Shown here: positions 33,388-41,470 of the stretch, in pieces
How the letters are laid out: every line of letters starts with the position of its first letter
How positions within the stretch are numbered: the first letter of the stretch is position 1
NCBI RefSeq assembly: GCF_018785315.1
Contig: NZ_WQPN01000059.1
Location: 1-52,792 of the forward strand
Direction of reading: 5' to 3'
DNA length: 52,792 nucleotides
Source of the DNA: Clostridium sp. MCC353
GTDB taxonomy: Bacteria > Bacillota > Clostridia > Lachnospirales > Lachnospiraceae
Notes under the pieces: generated by a model
Seen by the model: the letters and a program-made list of their open reading frames with translations, nothing else
Told to the model about the DNA's origin: nothing
Database searches by the model: none
Position numbers and translations under genes: made by a program

Positions 33388-33828
33388 TCACAAATCCCTT
33401 GCCATTCCCTCATGAGCCAGTTCCAAAGTTTCTACCGTGATCTCATTGGATGCGGCGTTGAAATCACAACCCGAGTATTTGGCAGGCCATGCATTGATCA
33501 CTCTCCAGGATGCCGCCACCATTTGTGTTTCATCCAAAAGCTTGATTATAACCGTCCTCCTGTCCACTTCTCCATTCTGCCCTTTCAGGATCCAATCATA
33601 AAAAGCTTTTCCTTCGATCATGCCCTTTTTCAGCGTGATATTTCCATACTTACGAAGACCTGCCACCTTTAAATGGGCCCCTGCTGCCATGCCTGCTGCC
33701 ATATCCCCAGCCCTGTACTCTATGGGTTCTGCGGGCGCATCAAAACCACTGACTTCTGAAAAACCTCCTGCTTCCAATCCGTCTATCTCCAATTTAAAGC
33801 GGAATTTTACCTGCGGATAACCTGCCAT
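33388..33828 (-). CDS. Contractile tail tube protein (gp19/Afp1-like)
   Basis: Inner-tube subunit of 146 residues. The opening YPQVKFRFKLEIDGLEAGG followed by SEVSGFDAPAEPIEYRAGD, the LRKYGNITLKKG core and the NEITVETLELAHEG end are typical of the phage tail region / T4 gp19-like family found in extracellular contractile injection systems (Afp, PVC) and related particles. It lies about 100 bp downstream of the sheath gene on the same strand and no further tail gene follows. Confidence 0.9.
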   Translation of the reverse strand: MAGYPQVKFRFKLEIDGLEAGGFSEVSGFDAPAEPIEYRAGDMAAGMAAGAHLKVAGLRKYGNITLKKGMIEGKAFYDWILKGQNGEVDRRTVIIKLLDETQMVAASWRVINAWPAKYSGCDFNAASNEITVETLELAHEGMARDL

Positions 33829-33929
33829 AACTGCCTCACTTTCTCCGCATCTGCGGCTCTCTTATTTAGATTTCCTTTAAGGGGGCTGATAACAATCTGC
33901 GCTCTTTTACTTTAACCGGAACAGCCGTC

Positions 33930-35663
33930 CTACTGAGCCTCCCCGGTCTTCTGTGTTATTCTGAAAATTACAAATTCCGCCGGTTTCACTGGAGCGGCTC
34001 CAATCAAACAAATCAAACGTCCCTTGTCAATATCATCCTGGCTCATCGTACTCCATCCTATATTGACAAAAAATGCTTCTTCAGGAGTCACTCCCGCCAG
34101 AGCGCCATTTCTCCATAAAGTAGTGAGAAATATCTCAATAGTTTGCTGAACCCGCCGCCAAAGGACTTCATTATTGGGCTCATATACTACCCAGCTTATA
34201 TTGTCTTTAATTGATTTTTCTATAAAAATGAAAAGCCTGCGGACATTTATATATTTCCAGTTACTGTTGCTGCTGGCCGTCCTGGCGCCCCAGACACGGA
34301 TACCCATCCCCGGAATTGCCCTGATCAGATTCACTCCCTTTGGATTTAATATATCCTGATCCCCGTTATTAAACTGGACATCCAGACCGACACAGGAACG
34401 TACCACTTCGTTGGCCGGCGCCTTGTGAACGCCCCGTGCAGCGTCATTTCTGGCATAAATACCCATCACGGAACCGGATGGGGGGATAGCGATCTCCTTT
34501 TTATCCAATGGGTCAAATACCATCAGCCACGGGTGATAGACAGCCGCATAGGACGAATCGAAAATATCCCTGTGTGCCAAAATATCCTGTATCTTCCTCG
34601 CTTCTTTCGGCATATCCAGCACAGCGAACCTGCTGGCCTGTTTCTCACAATGGGCAGTCAGCGCCAACTGAACACCGGGATCCGTTACTCCAGGCACAGC
34701 AATAACAGAAACCACATCATTGTCTGCAAACGCCTGAATCCCGCTCCTCTTCCCTGCTCCGCCATCCCTGCCGACGAAATCCTCCGCCGCCATTCTCCGG
34801 ACATTTCCATTGCTTCCATTCGTAAAGCTGACCGTGACAGCGGCCCGGCCTTCCTCAGCCAACTGGACAAAAGGCGGTATCGCCGACCGCAGGTCATGCC
34901 CGGCGTAAACTGCAGTGACCAGCTCTGATTTAGCCAGTTTTCTTTCTATATAATTGGGGATCTGCATGTTAAACGAAAGGTCATTATAGCTTTCCACAAT
35001 ATCATCATTTCTGATCTCCATATTAAATTCACAGGTAGATATCACTCTTTCCGGAAGCAGATTTTTATCGACCACATCCAAAGCGAACTCTTTCTCAAAA
35101 GCAATGATATTATCCCGGATTTTCTCCACCCGGTTATAAATAACTTCCCTACCGTCCGTAAAGCACACAACATCTCCTTCATAGAAACCGGAACTGCTCT
35201 TTACGGAATAACACCGGCCTGCTGCAGTCTCTAAAACTTCTAATATCTGGGTTTTCGCCTTTCTGGAAGGTGAGATATTCACTTTTAAGTTATTGCCCCA
35301 GACCCCCGGATTTTTAGCTGTCAGTTTCAAAATACAATCGTCCTTTGACGGCACTGCCGCAGTCGCACAGGCCGCATCCTGTGGTGATACCCGCATGATG
35401 AAACATCTGGATCCGCCGTTATTAAAGAAATGCTCCACCGCATAGGCCAGGAAACGGTAATCACCATATTCGCCGACAGATAAATAACCGCCATAATTTC
35501 TTTTAAAATCCTCAAAATTGGTAACTAACCGCGGAAGACCCAAAACAGGCCCCCTCTCCGCCATTCCTATAAATCCTGCGGTACTTGTATCCACCCCTTC
35601 TATAGTATTGATTCCTGAATCGAACTCCTCTACATAGACCCCGGGTGATAAATATTCTGCCAT
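33930..35663 (-). CDS. Contractile tail sheath protein
   Basis: A 577-residue sheath subunit. The N-terminus SPGVYVEEFDSGINTIEGVD, the GFIGMAERGPV block and the C-terminus GAAPVKPAEFVIFRITQKTG are hallmarks of phage and eCIS sheaths; the C-terminal GLDVQFNNGDQDILNPKGVN to IRVWGARTASSN region is the conserved sheath domain. It would polymerise around the tube encoded next. No baseplate, spike, cap or AAA+ ATPase gene is adjacent. GAAAGAGG precedes the ATG. A c-di-GMP riboswitch lies in the leader. Confidence 0.93.
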   Translation of the reverse strand: MAEYLSPGVYVEEFDSGINTIEGVDTSTAGFIGMAERGPVLGLPRLVTNFEDFKRNYGGYLSVGEYGDYRFLAYAVEHFFNNGGSRCFIMRVSPQDAACATAAVPSKDDCILKLTAKNPGVWGNNLKVNISPSRKAKTQILEVLETAAGRCYSVKSSSGFYEGDVVCFTDGREVIYNRVEKIRDNIIAFEKEFALDVVDKNLLPERVISTCEFNMEIRNDDIVESYNDLSFNMQIPNYIERKLAKSELVTAVYAGHDLRSAIPPFVQLAEEGRAAVTVSFTNGSNGNVRRMAAEDFVGRDGGAGKRSGIQAFADNDVVSVIAVPGVTDPGVQLALTAHCEKQASRFAVLDMPKEARKIQDILAHRDIFDSSYAAVYHPWLMVFDPLDKKEIAIPPSGSVMGIYARNDAARGVHKAPANEVVRSCVGLDVQFNNGDQDILNPKGVNLIRAIPGMGIRVWGARTASSNSNWKYINVRRLFIFIEKSIKDNISWVVYEPNNEVLWRRVQQTIEIFLTTLWRNGALAGVTPEEAFFVNIGWSTMSQDDIDKGRLICLIGAAPVKPAEFVIFRITQKTGEAQ

Positions 35664-35845
35664 GCAATACCTCTTTCCTCAGCTTATGCGCTGTTAACCT
35701 TATTTACATGTTATGGGTTTGAAGCCAAGTTTCCGGCCCGCAGTTCTTCTCACTAACGCGGATTTTGGTTCACGTACTTTCTTTTTATGCGCCGGACCGA
35801 ATATGGATGCTGCCTCCTTTTATAACAGGATAACGGAATCATTTT

Positions 35846-35875
35846 AAAAAAGGGCCGGCCTAACGGCCAGCCCTG
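35846..35875 (-). terminator. Terminator of the c-di-GMP riboswitch
   Basis: On the minus strand GGGCTGGCCG and GGCCGGCCC form a stem over a TTA loop, then TTTTTTAAAA. The aptamer's 3' strand (GCCAGCTGC) can pair with its 5' arm (GCAGGGCTGGC), a plausible antiterminator; if so, ligand binding would favour termination. Confidence 0.85.
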
Positions 35876-35892
35876 CATAATTTCATGGAATG

Positions 35893-35962
35893 TGCAGCTG
35901 GCTGCCATTTAAAAGGCCCTATAGCTTTGCGTCATCAACTTTCATTGATTTTGCCTGTGATT
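35893..35962 (-). promoter_or_regulatory. c-di-GMP-I (GEMM-I) riboswitch aptamer
   Basis: On the minus strand the class signature is complete and in order: CAGGCAAA, a hairpin with GAAA tetraloop (TCAATGAAAGTTGA), TGACGCAAAGCTATAGGG, then ATGGCAGCCAGCTGC of the tetraloop-receptor hairpin. It binds the second messenger cyclic di-GMP. The position, in the leader of the sheath-tube operon and before a terminator, indicates control of these two genes. Confidence 0.93.
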
Positions 35963-35983
35963 TTCTGTTTATTTCTTGGAATA

Positions 35984-36012
35984 ATTATACTTGTTTTTAC
36001 AATTGTTGACAA
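35984..36012 (-). promoter_or_regulatory. Promoter of the sheath-tube operon
   Basis: On the minus strand TTGTCA (36007-36012) and TATAAT (35984-35989) are 17 bp apart. Transcription would start about 15 nt before the aptamer. Confidence 0.85.
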
Positions 36013-36042
36013 TCAATAAGATTATTATTACATTTCATCATT

Positions 36043-36561
36043 TTACATCGTAATTGCATTTATGACTATATTGTCCAAATATTCCCTCACAGAATTTGTG
36101 TCTAACGCATTTATAATTCCATCCTTTTCTAATATAACCACTAATTCTGGTCTTTGCGAAAAACGAAGAAGTTCATTTTCTAAATCTTTAGTAACACCAT
36201 TCCACGCAACTAAAAATCCTAAAGTACACCTACAACGCCTATTTTTCATTTTTTCGATAAAAATGTTTAACTCAGCCCGTTTTAAAGGCCTATTCCAATT
36301 TTTACATTCGCACAGTATTATTTTTCCCTCACGGTTAAACATGTCTGAATTATTAATTATCTCTATGTCAAGCTCTTCTGTTCTTGTCCTAATATTTTTA
36401 ACACAGGTAAAACCCTCTACCCTATTAAAAAAGTTAATCATTAACTCTTCCAGTAATCTCCCCCTTCTCTTAGGTGAAAGAGTTGTATTATCAACATCGT
36501 GCAGCAAAGCCTGCCATTGATTAATGCCCTCTCCTCTTTTGGCACTTACATCATAAATCAT
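36043..36561 (-). CDS. Mrr-like PD-(D/E)XK restriction endonuclease
   Basis: A 172-residue single-domain nuclease. The fold signature is RRGRLLEELMINFF (conserved Glu), Asp65 in TEELDIEI and Glu85-Cys-Lys87 in IILCECKNWN, the E-x-K catalytic pair, followed by FLVAWNGV. This resembles the Mrr catalytic domain family, which cuts DNA, often modified DNA. There is no DNA-recognition domain in the chain, so specificity may come from a partner. AGGAGAG precedes the ATG. The winged-helix gene lies 133 bp upstream on the same strand. Confidence 0.82.
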   Translation of the reverse strand: MIYDVSAKRGEGINQWQALLHDVDNTTLSPKRRGRLLEELMINFFNRVEGFTCVKNIRTRTEELDIEIINNSDMFNREGKIILCECKNWNRPLKRAELNIFIEKMKNRRCRCTLGFLVAWNGVTKDLENELLRFSQRPELVVILEKDGIINALDTNSVREYLDNIVINAITM

Positions 36562-36694
36562 CTTTTTTCTCTCCTATACAACCTCATACCAGTAAAAATA
36601 TTTCATCTATATTTCTTATATAATTATTTGTGTATAAATTGACTATTCTGCTGTAAAATCCCTAAGTTTATTCTTCTAAATATTGACTATTTTA

Positions 36695-37609
36695 TCAGCC
36701 GTTACTATTATTAAAATATCTATCATATTTTTCTGCCAAATAATAAACCAGCTCCTTACTTTTTACTGGAAAGTCCTTACACCAAAGTTCATATGCATCT
36801 TGTTTAGTTAGATTCTTTTCTTTTGCCTTCATAATCATATCAGTAACTACTTCTTTAATTAAGTTAAAGCGATCCATTTCAATTTCAAACTCGTTAAATA
36901 CTTCTAATTTTATTTTGTTATGTATTATCTGGCAACAGAGTTCGTCAATTAAACGGAAAGCTTCTATTGAATTATGATTAAATAATTCAGAAAGATCTTT
37001 TATCTTATCATACTCTTGCTGTATTGTATCAATAAAATCATTTATTCTATCTTTTAATATTATATTATCTGGGAACGACAACACCCTTTCCTTTTCATCA
37101 AAACAATCATTAATAATTATCCGTTTCATTTCTGCTCGGAAAATATTAAATTCCTGTACCATATCCGGGCTAATACCACTCGGATATGGTGATTTTAGAA
37201 GATGCAGTCTATCAATTATAATTAATTCATCTAACATGTATTCCCATTTCCAGCTAACGTTCATGCTGAACCTTTTTACTGGATTATTATCTTCTGTTTT
37301 TAATAGCCATTTCTCAATATATTTTTCCGCTTGTGAAGTTAAGGAGTACATATTTTCTTTTTTATTCTGTTGGACTTGGATTAAAGTAATATTACCTTCT
37401 CCCCTTGCAGCCAATTGCTCATTTATAACATCTGTCTTATCTATTATTTTTTTAATATTAACACTTAAATTGCTAGAAGATATATTTAAAATTTCCATTA
37501 ACTTTTTATGTGTAATTTCTTTATATCTATAAATTGTTAAAAAAATTGAATCCTGATGTTTTCCTTTTAAACGTTCAAACTCTTCATGTATCAAATCATC
37601 GTAATCCAT
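36695..37609 (-). CDS. Winged-helix (MarR-like) protein of unknown role
   Basis: A 304-residue protein. Residues about 20-95 look like a winged helix-turn-helix: EITHKKLMEILNISSSNLSV as helices and ITLIQVQQNKKENMYSLTSQ as wing. The remaining 200 residues are helical and Glu/Asp/Ile-rich without a known family. It could regulate, or give DNA specificity to, the Mrr-like nuclease beside it (inference). The coding sequence is strongly AT-rich relative to the left half of the window, suggesting acquisition. Confidence 0.7.
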   Translation of the reverse strand: MDYDDLIHEEFERLKGKHQDSIFLTIYRYKEITHKKLMEILNISSSNLSVNIKKIIDKTDVINEQLAARGEGNITLIQVQQNKKENMYSLTSQAEKYIEKWLLKTEDNNPVKRFSMNVSWKWEYMLDELIIIDRLHLLKSPYPSGISPDMVQEFNIFRAEMKRIIINDCFDEKERVLSFPDNIILKDRINDFIDTIQQEYDKIKDLSELFNHNSIEAFRLIDELCCQIIHNKIKLEVFNEFEIEMDRFNLIKEVVTDMIMKAKEKNLTKQDAYELWCKDFPVKSKELVYYLAEKYDRYFNNSNG

Positions 37610-37972
37610 TTATAATCCCTTCCTAAAATTATTTGTTTATTCCATTTTAAAATCAATCAGCATTATTTTCAACATATTTTTAATCAATTATCGTTTAATT
37701 TTAACATTATACTTTTTAATTTTACACATAGGTATTCAAATTAAAGGCAGTCATTTTTTTACTAAATACCGAAACGCCCCGGCTGCGCATAACAGACGGG
37801 GCGTTTCGGTATTTACAAATAAAACTACTGTCTGCCATCTGAACTTCCGCTCAAACTTAGACATTTACTGATAAAGTTGCTATGTAATAGCCTTACATCA
37901 TTTAAAATTCATTGTCTGGAGTATTTCCGTTTATACTTTTTTATTATTTCATCCAGTGAGTTAAGTTCTACA
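37610..37972. other. AT-rich intergenic region with a long palindrome
   Basis: No gene is recognised. It contains the 51-bp palindrome listed separately, otherwise AT-rich sequence on the upstream side of the winged-helix gene. Confidence 0.5.
37764..37814. terminator. Strong palindromic hairpin
   Basis: AAATACCGAAACGCCCC and its exact complement form a 17-bp stem with a 17-nt loop. It is a possible bidirectional terminator, though neither side has a proper U-run. It separates the AT-rich nuclease pair from the next gene. Confidence 0.6.
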
Positions 37973-38986
37973 TCACCTCATCATACTCATCATATCTTCC
38001 AATATCCCATCTACTTCCTCCAGCTCATCACTCACCAAACGAATTCCGCAAAAATCACAGATATGGCTCAGTGCCGCAAAAATCCACGGATTTCTCGCAT
38101 AAATCGTTTTCATGCGCCCATACTCCATCACAAATGGAATAAAGAAATTCAAAATTGCATCTACTTCAGTCTCCTCAATATCCATCATATGCATATCGAT
38201 AATCATATCTGCCTGTACGTCTACAGCGACCAAAACCATGGGATTCATCGGTCTTTCATATTTGTCATCCGTCACGCCGCAGTGCATATAGCTTAAATCC
38301 AGTGCAATCTCCGACTTGTTCCTCTTCATTTTCTTCAATTTCTGCTTTAAAATATCATCAGTCAATTGAATGTATGGATATTTCCTGGAGCAGTCAGGGT
38401 GGGGAATAGCGGACATATTCCATATTTTTTTATCTTCATCAAACCGGCAGGATAGTATCTCATCATCATCCCAATCGATTTCAACCGTATGATCTATAAC
38501 AGCTTTAATTGCAATAGGAAGAACCCTGTATGTATCCAACAGCACCTTTGTTTCCCGTTCATCGGGAATATAGGAAAGATATCTCTTCTTAAAAGATTCA
38601 AAATAGATCCACTGCCCTCTACCCCGAAACTTTAATCCAAGCTCCTTAATCACCGCCTTTTGCTCCCTCGGAACTTCCTCACGGTCGCCAAAATAGCAGC
38701 TTAAATTGGACTGGTCTCCCATAACATACGCTGCCGGCAGCATAAACTTATCAGCCGTAGCAATCATGTTAAAATCAGCCAGACCTTCCGATCCCTCATA
38801 CAAACCGATTCCATAGCATTCTCCGCCTTTTCCCATAACCGAACAATAAACCGGTTCCTGATAGCCGGGCAGATGCATCTCAATTAAATCCATATCCCAT
38901 AAATATTTCCATGGCTCCAGCTTTTTAATTTCGATAGCCAGATCATAAAGTTCCCGCCACATTTCCAAAGATGCTTCTTTTCTCAT
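37973..38986 (-). CDS. DUF6930/DUF7309-like protein
   Basis: About 337 residues, cytoplasmic. Repeated elements are PWKYLWDMDLIEMHLPGY and VYCSVMGKGGECYGIGLYEG early, and MNPMVLVAVDVQADMIIDM with an MxDIEETEVDAILNFF region late. This resembles a family annotated only by domain-of-unknown-function names in Lachnospiraceae, as I recall it; function unknown. The start at 38986 is chosen for AAAGGAG 7 nt upstream instead of the in-frame ATG at 39022. Confidence 0.65.
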   Translation of the reverse strand: MRKEASLEMWRELYDLAIEIKKLEPWKYLWDMDLIEMHLPGYQEPVYCSVMGKGGECYGIGLYEGSEGLADFNMIATADKFMLPAAYVMGDQSNLSCYFGDREEVPREQKAVIKELGLKFRGRGQWIYFESFKKRYLSYIPDERETKVLLDTYRVLPIAIKAVIDHTVEIDWDDDEILSCRFDEDKKIWNMSAIPHPDCSRKYPYIQLTDDILKQKLKKMKRNKSEIALDLSYMHCGVTDDKYERPMNPMVLVAVDVQADMIIDMHMMDIEETEVDAILNFFIPFVMEYGRMKTIYARNPWIFAALSHICDFCGIRLVSDELEEVDGILEDMMSMMR

Positions 38987-39085
38987 CAGTGAACTCCTTT
39001 TATGTGATAAAAACGAATTCATTTAAATTTGTCCTTATCAGTTTAAGTTATTTTAGCTAATCGTTTTGCAGTCTCAGAATTTTGT

Positions 39086-40282
39086 CTACTTATAACAATC
39101 AGGAATCTGCTGTTCATGGAAGGCGTTAATCTCTTTTCTGAACTCCTCACTTTTTAAAATGTCAAGCCCTGTCATCGCCAGCCCTTTGGCACCCTTTATG
39201 CAGACTTCATCCGCCTCCGGCATAGCCGCCGCCTTTGTATAATCAGTTGAATGGCTTTGTATTGTCTCATCATCTGTAATGGAAAGATAATCGTGAATGC
39301 TGGGTATTTTAATGGATACATTTCCAATATCAGAGGAACCATACTGTTTTTTCGGATCCGGATAGCACATAGGCACGCCCAGAGCCTCCATATTGGCCTT
39401 AAATGCCTCGCACATCGGCATATTGGAATAACGTTCCGCATAGATCGGTTCCAGCTCTACAGTGGGCACTGCGCCCGTCAGCTGGCTTGCCCGTTCAATG
39501 CAGCCTTTGACGGTTTCAATCAATTCTTCAATCCGGTGCATGGTCTCCGCCCGTATACAGAATTCACACTTCGCGAACTCAGGAATAATATTCCCTGCCA
39601 CACCGCCTTCCAAAATAACGCCGTTAATATTGTCCTGCATCTCGAACGTAGGACGAAGCATATCGATCTGGTTAAACAGGCTGATAGCGGCATTCAAAGC
39701 ATTCACGCCATTGGCCGGAACGGAAGAATGGGCTGCCTTACCCTGGAATGAAACCGTTACACCTCCTGAAGCCCGTCCGCCGCGGCCGATCAGATTAGCC
39801 TTAGTTCCGCCTCCTGAAGGATGCATCATCAGAGCATAGTCCGACTGTTCAAATGCCCCCCGCTCCAATAAAACCGCTTTTCCCGCTCCATGTTCTTCTG
39901 CCGGCGTTCCGATAATGGATACCTCACCATCATAGTTGTCCATAACAGAAGCCAGGCCTAAAAATGCACCAACAGCGCAGGTAGCAATGACGTTATGGCC
40001 ACAGCCATGGCCAATACCCCTAAGCGCATCGTATTCAGCCAGAAATGATACCCTTGGGCCCGGGGCTTTGCCTTTTTTTACGGCCCGGAAGGATGTGGGA
40101 ATGCCGCAGTAGTTTTGTTCCACAGTGTAGCCCTGGGATTCCAAGGTTTCTGTGATGTATTTTACAGCCTGGAACTCCTGGAACCCAAGCTCCGGGGTGG
40201 AATGGATGTTGTGGGAAAGGGTGATCAGGGTGGGGCGTAATGTGTCGATGGTGGTGATGATTTGTGATTTTTCAGTGGACAT
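39086..40282 (-). CDS. M20-family amidohydrolase / peptidase
   Basis: A 398-residue metal-dependent hydrolase of the M20 (AbgB/amidohydrolase) family. Motifs: PELGFQEFQAVKYI, FLAEYDALRGIGHGCGHNV with the metal-binding His residues, GTPAEEHGAGKAVLLE with the catalytic Glu pair, and AKANLIGRGGRASGG-type substrate contacts. Related enzymes cleave amide bonds of N-acyl amino acids, p-aminobenzoyl-glutamate or indole-amides; the substrate is unknown. AGGAGG precedes the ATG, and a 14-bp tandem repeat fills the upstream region. Confidence 0.92.
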   Translation of the reverse strand: MSTEKSQIITTIDTLRPTLITLSHNIHSTPELGFQEFQAVKYITETLESQGYTVEQNYCGIPTSFRAVKKGKAPGPRVSFLAEYDALRGIGHGCGHNVIATCAVGAFLGLASVMDNYDGEVSIIGTPAEEHGAGKAVLLERGAFEQSDYALMMHPSGGGTKANLIGRGGRASGGVTVSFQGKAAHSSVPANGVNALNAAISLFNQIDMLRPTFEMQDNINGVILEGGVAGNIIPEFAKCEFCIRAETMHRIEELIETVKGCIERASQLTGAVPTVELEPIYAERYSNMPMCEAFKANMEALGVPMCYPDPKKQYGSSDIGNVSIKIPSIHDYLSITDDETIQSHSTDYTKAAAMPEADEVCIKGAKGLAMTGLDILKSEEFRKEINAFHEQQIPDCYK

Positions 40283-40305
40283 GTGAGATGTTCCTCCTTT
40301 GGTGT

Positions 40306-40389
40306 GGTTTTATTTGTGTGGCTTTATTTGTATGACTTTATTCGTATAGCTTTATTTGTTTAGTTTTATTTGTTTAGCTTTATTGTTAT
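40306..40389. repeat. 14-bp tandem repeat upstream of the M20 gene
   Basis: Six units of the type GGCTTTATTTGTAT, each differing by a few bases, run in tandem. They lie between the M20 start codon and its likely promoter. Unit-number change would alter the leader length. Confidence 0.85.
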
Positions 40390-40510
40390 GCTTTAACATA
40401 ACATTTTGTTTCTCTCTATTCCTAAAGAATTATAGTTCCATATTATCAGATTATTGTCCTTTCGTCCAGTCGGCTTCTGATGCAGATTCAAGGCCAATAT
40501 TCAAGGCCGT

Positions 40511-41470
40511 TTAAAATTTATTTCTCTCAAGCTGTTTATCAATATCATATGTCAGTTTGGATAATGGCCTGCTGCCCCATGAAGCTTTATCCAAAGCAGA
40601 CATATAAAGCAGACCTCTTATTTCTTCTTTTGAACTGAATAAATCTCCAAATTTATCATACAGCTCCTGAATCCGCTCCGGCGGATTTATGTAATAGGAT
40701 TTCAAAATATCCTGCACATACCCTTTATGCTCATGATATAATTCGTTCAAATGAAGCTTTTCCATCTGATTGTCAACAACATCCAGTCCCTCAGGGTAAA
40801 CCTTGATTTCAAAATCATCCGATATTCCCTGCATAATCCTGGTGTAACTCTCATTTTTACCGATCTCCACCTGAAACTTCACATCATAACCAAATTCCTC
40901 TTCATAGGGATAGAGTATGGGCGATGTCACAGTGTCCAAAGAAGACTTAGCCTGGTTGCAGATACTGCAGCTGGGAATGAGATTGTACAGGGACAGTGCC
41001 AGATACGGATACAGGCTTTGAGGATAATAGTGGTCAAATTGGGGGCGTACTTTACCATTTTTCAACGTAAAAATATATTGCCGGTTGCAGTAAGGACAAG
41101 TATATATGTCCAGTTCTCTGAGAATTTTCACAGCGCTTTGGCGTTCTGAAAAATTTTTATACCGAAACACCTGATTTACCAGTTCTTCAAAAAGGGCCTT
41201 ACTCCCTTCATAACTGCCAAATTCATCTATATATTCTTTTAATTCCTCCCGGTCAGCGAATAGAAGTTTTTTCACTTCATTTTCATCTAAAACTCCTGAC
41301 TTTGGATCATACAGCCTGTTATAAATTTTACTATGATTACGTTTTAAGATCCTGATAACCGCTTTGTCCTTCAAAACATTAACAAGCCCTGTCTTGGCCT
41401 TTTGAGCGTCCTGCCAGAATATGTTCTCTATTCTTCTTTTTTTCTCTTCATTCACGTAAATTCTAATCAC
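40511..41470 (-). CDS. HNH endonuclease, PtuB-like (Septu-type)
   Basis: A 319-residue nuclease. The HNH zinc-finger site reads YTCPYCNRQYIF, QFDHYYPQSLYPYLAL and NLIPSCSICNQAKSS: two Cys pairs and the His-Asp core. It begins with GTG, overlapping the ATPase stop by 4 bp (GTGA), so the two are translated together. Partnered ATPase-HNH genes define the Septu antiphage system (PtuA-PtuB) and retron-associated effectors; no reverse transcriptase is here. Assignment to Septu rests on gene pairing and motifs. Confidence 0.82.
   Translation of the reverse strand: MIRIYVNEEKKRRIENIFWQDAQKAKTGLVNVLKDKAVIRILKRNHSKIYNRLYDPKSGVLDENEVKKLLFADREELKEYIDEFGSYEGSKALFEELVNQVFRYKNFSERQSAVKILRELDIYTCPYCNRQYIFTLKNGKVRPQFDHYYPQSLYPYLALSLYNLIPSCSICNQAKSSLDTVTSPILYPYEEEFGYDVKFQVEIGKNESYTRIMQGISDDFEIKVYPEGLDVVDNQMEKLHLNELYHEHKGYVQDILKSYYINPPERIQELYDKFGDLFSSKEEIRGLLYMSALDKASWGSRPLSKLTYDIDKQLERNKF

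Noticed and set aside
40306-40389. Tandem 14-bp units considered as CRISPR or an origin iteron array
   Set aside because: There are no spacers, no cas genes and no replication initiator nearby.
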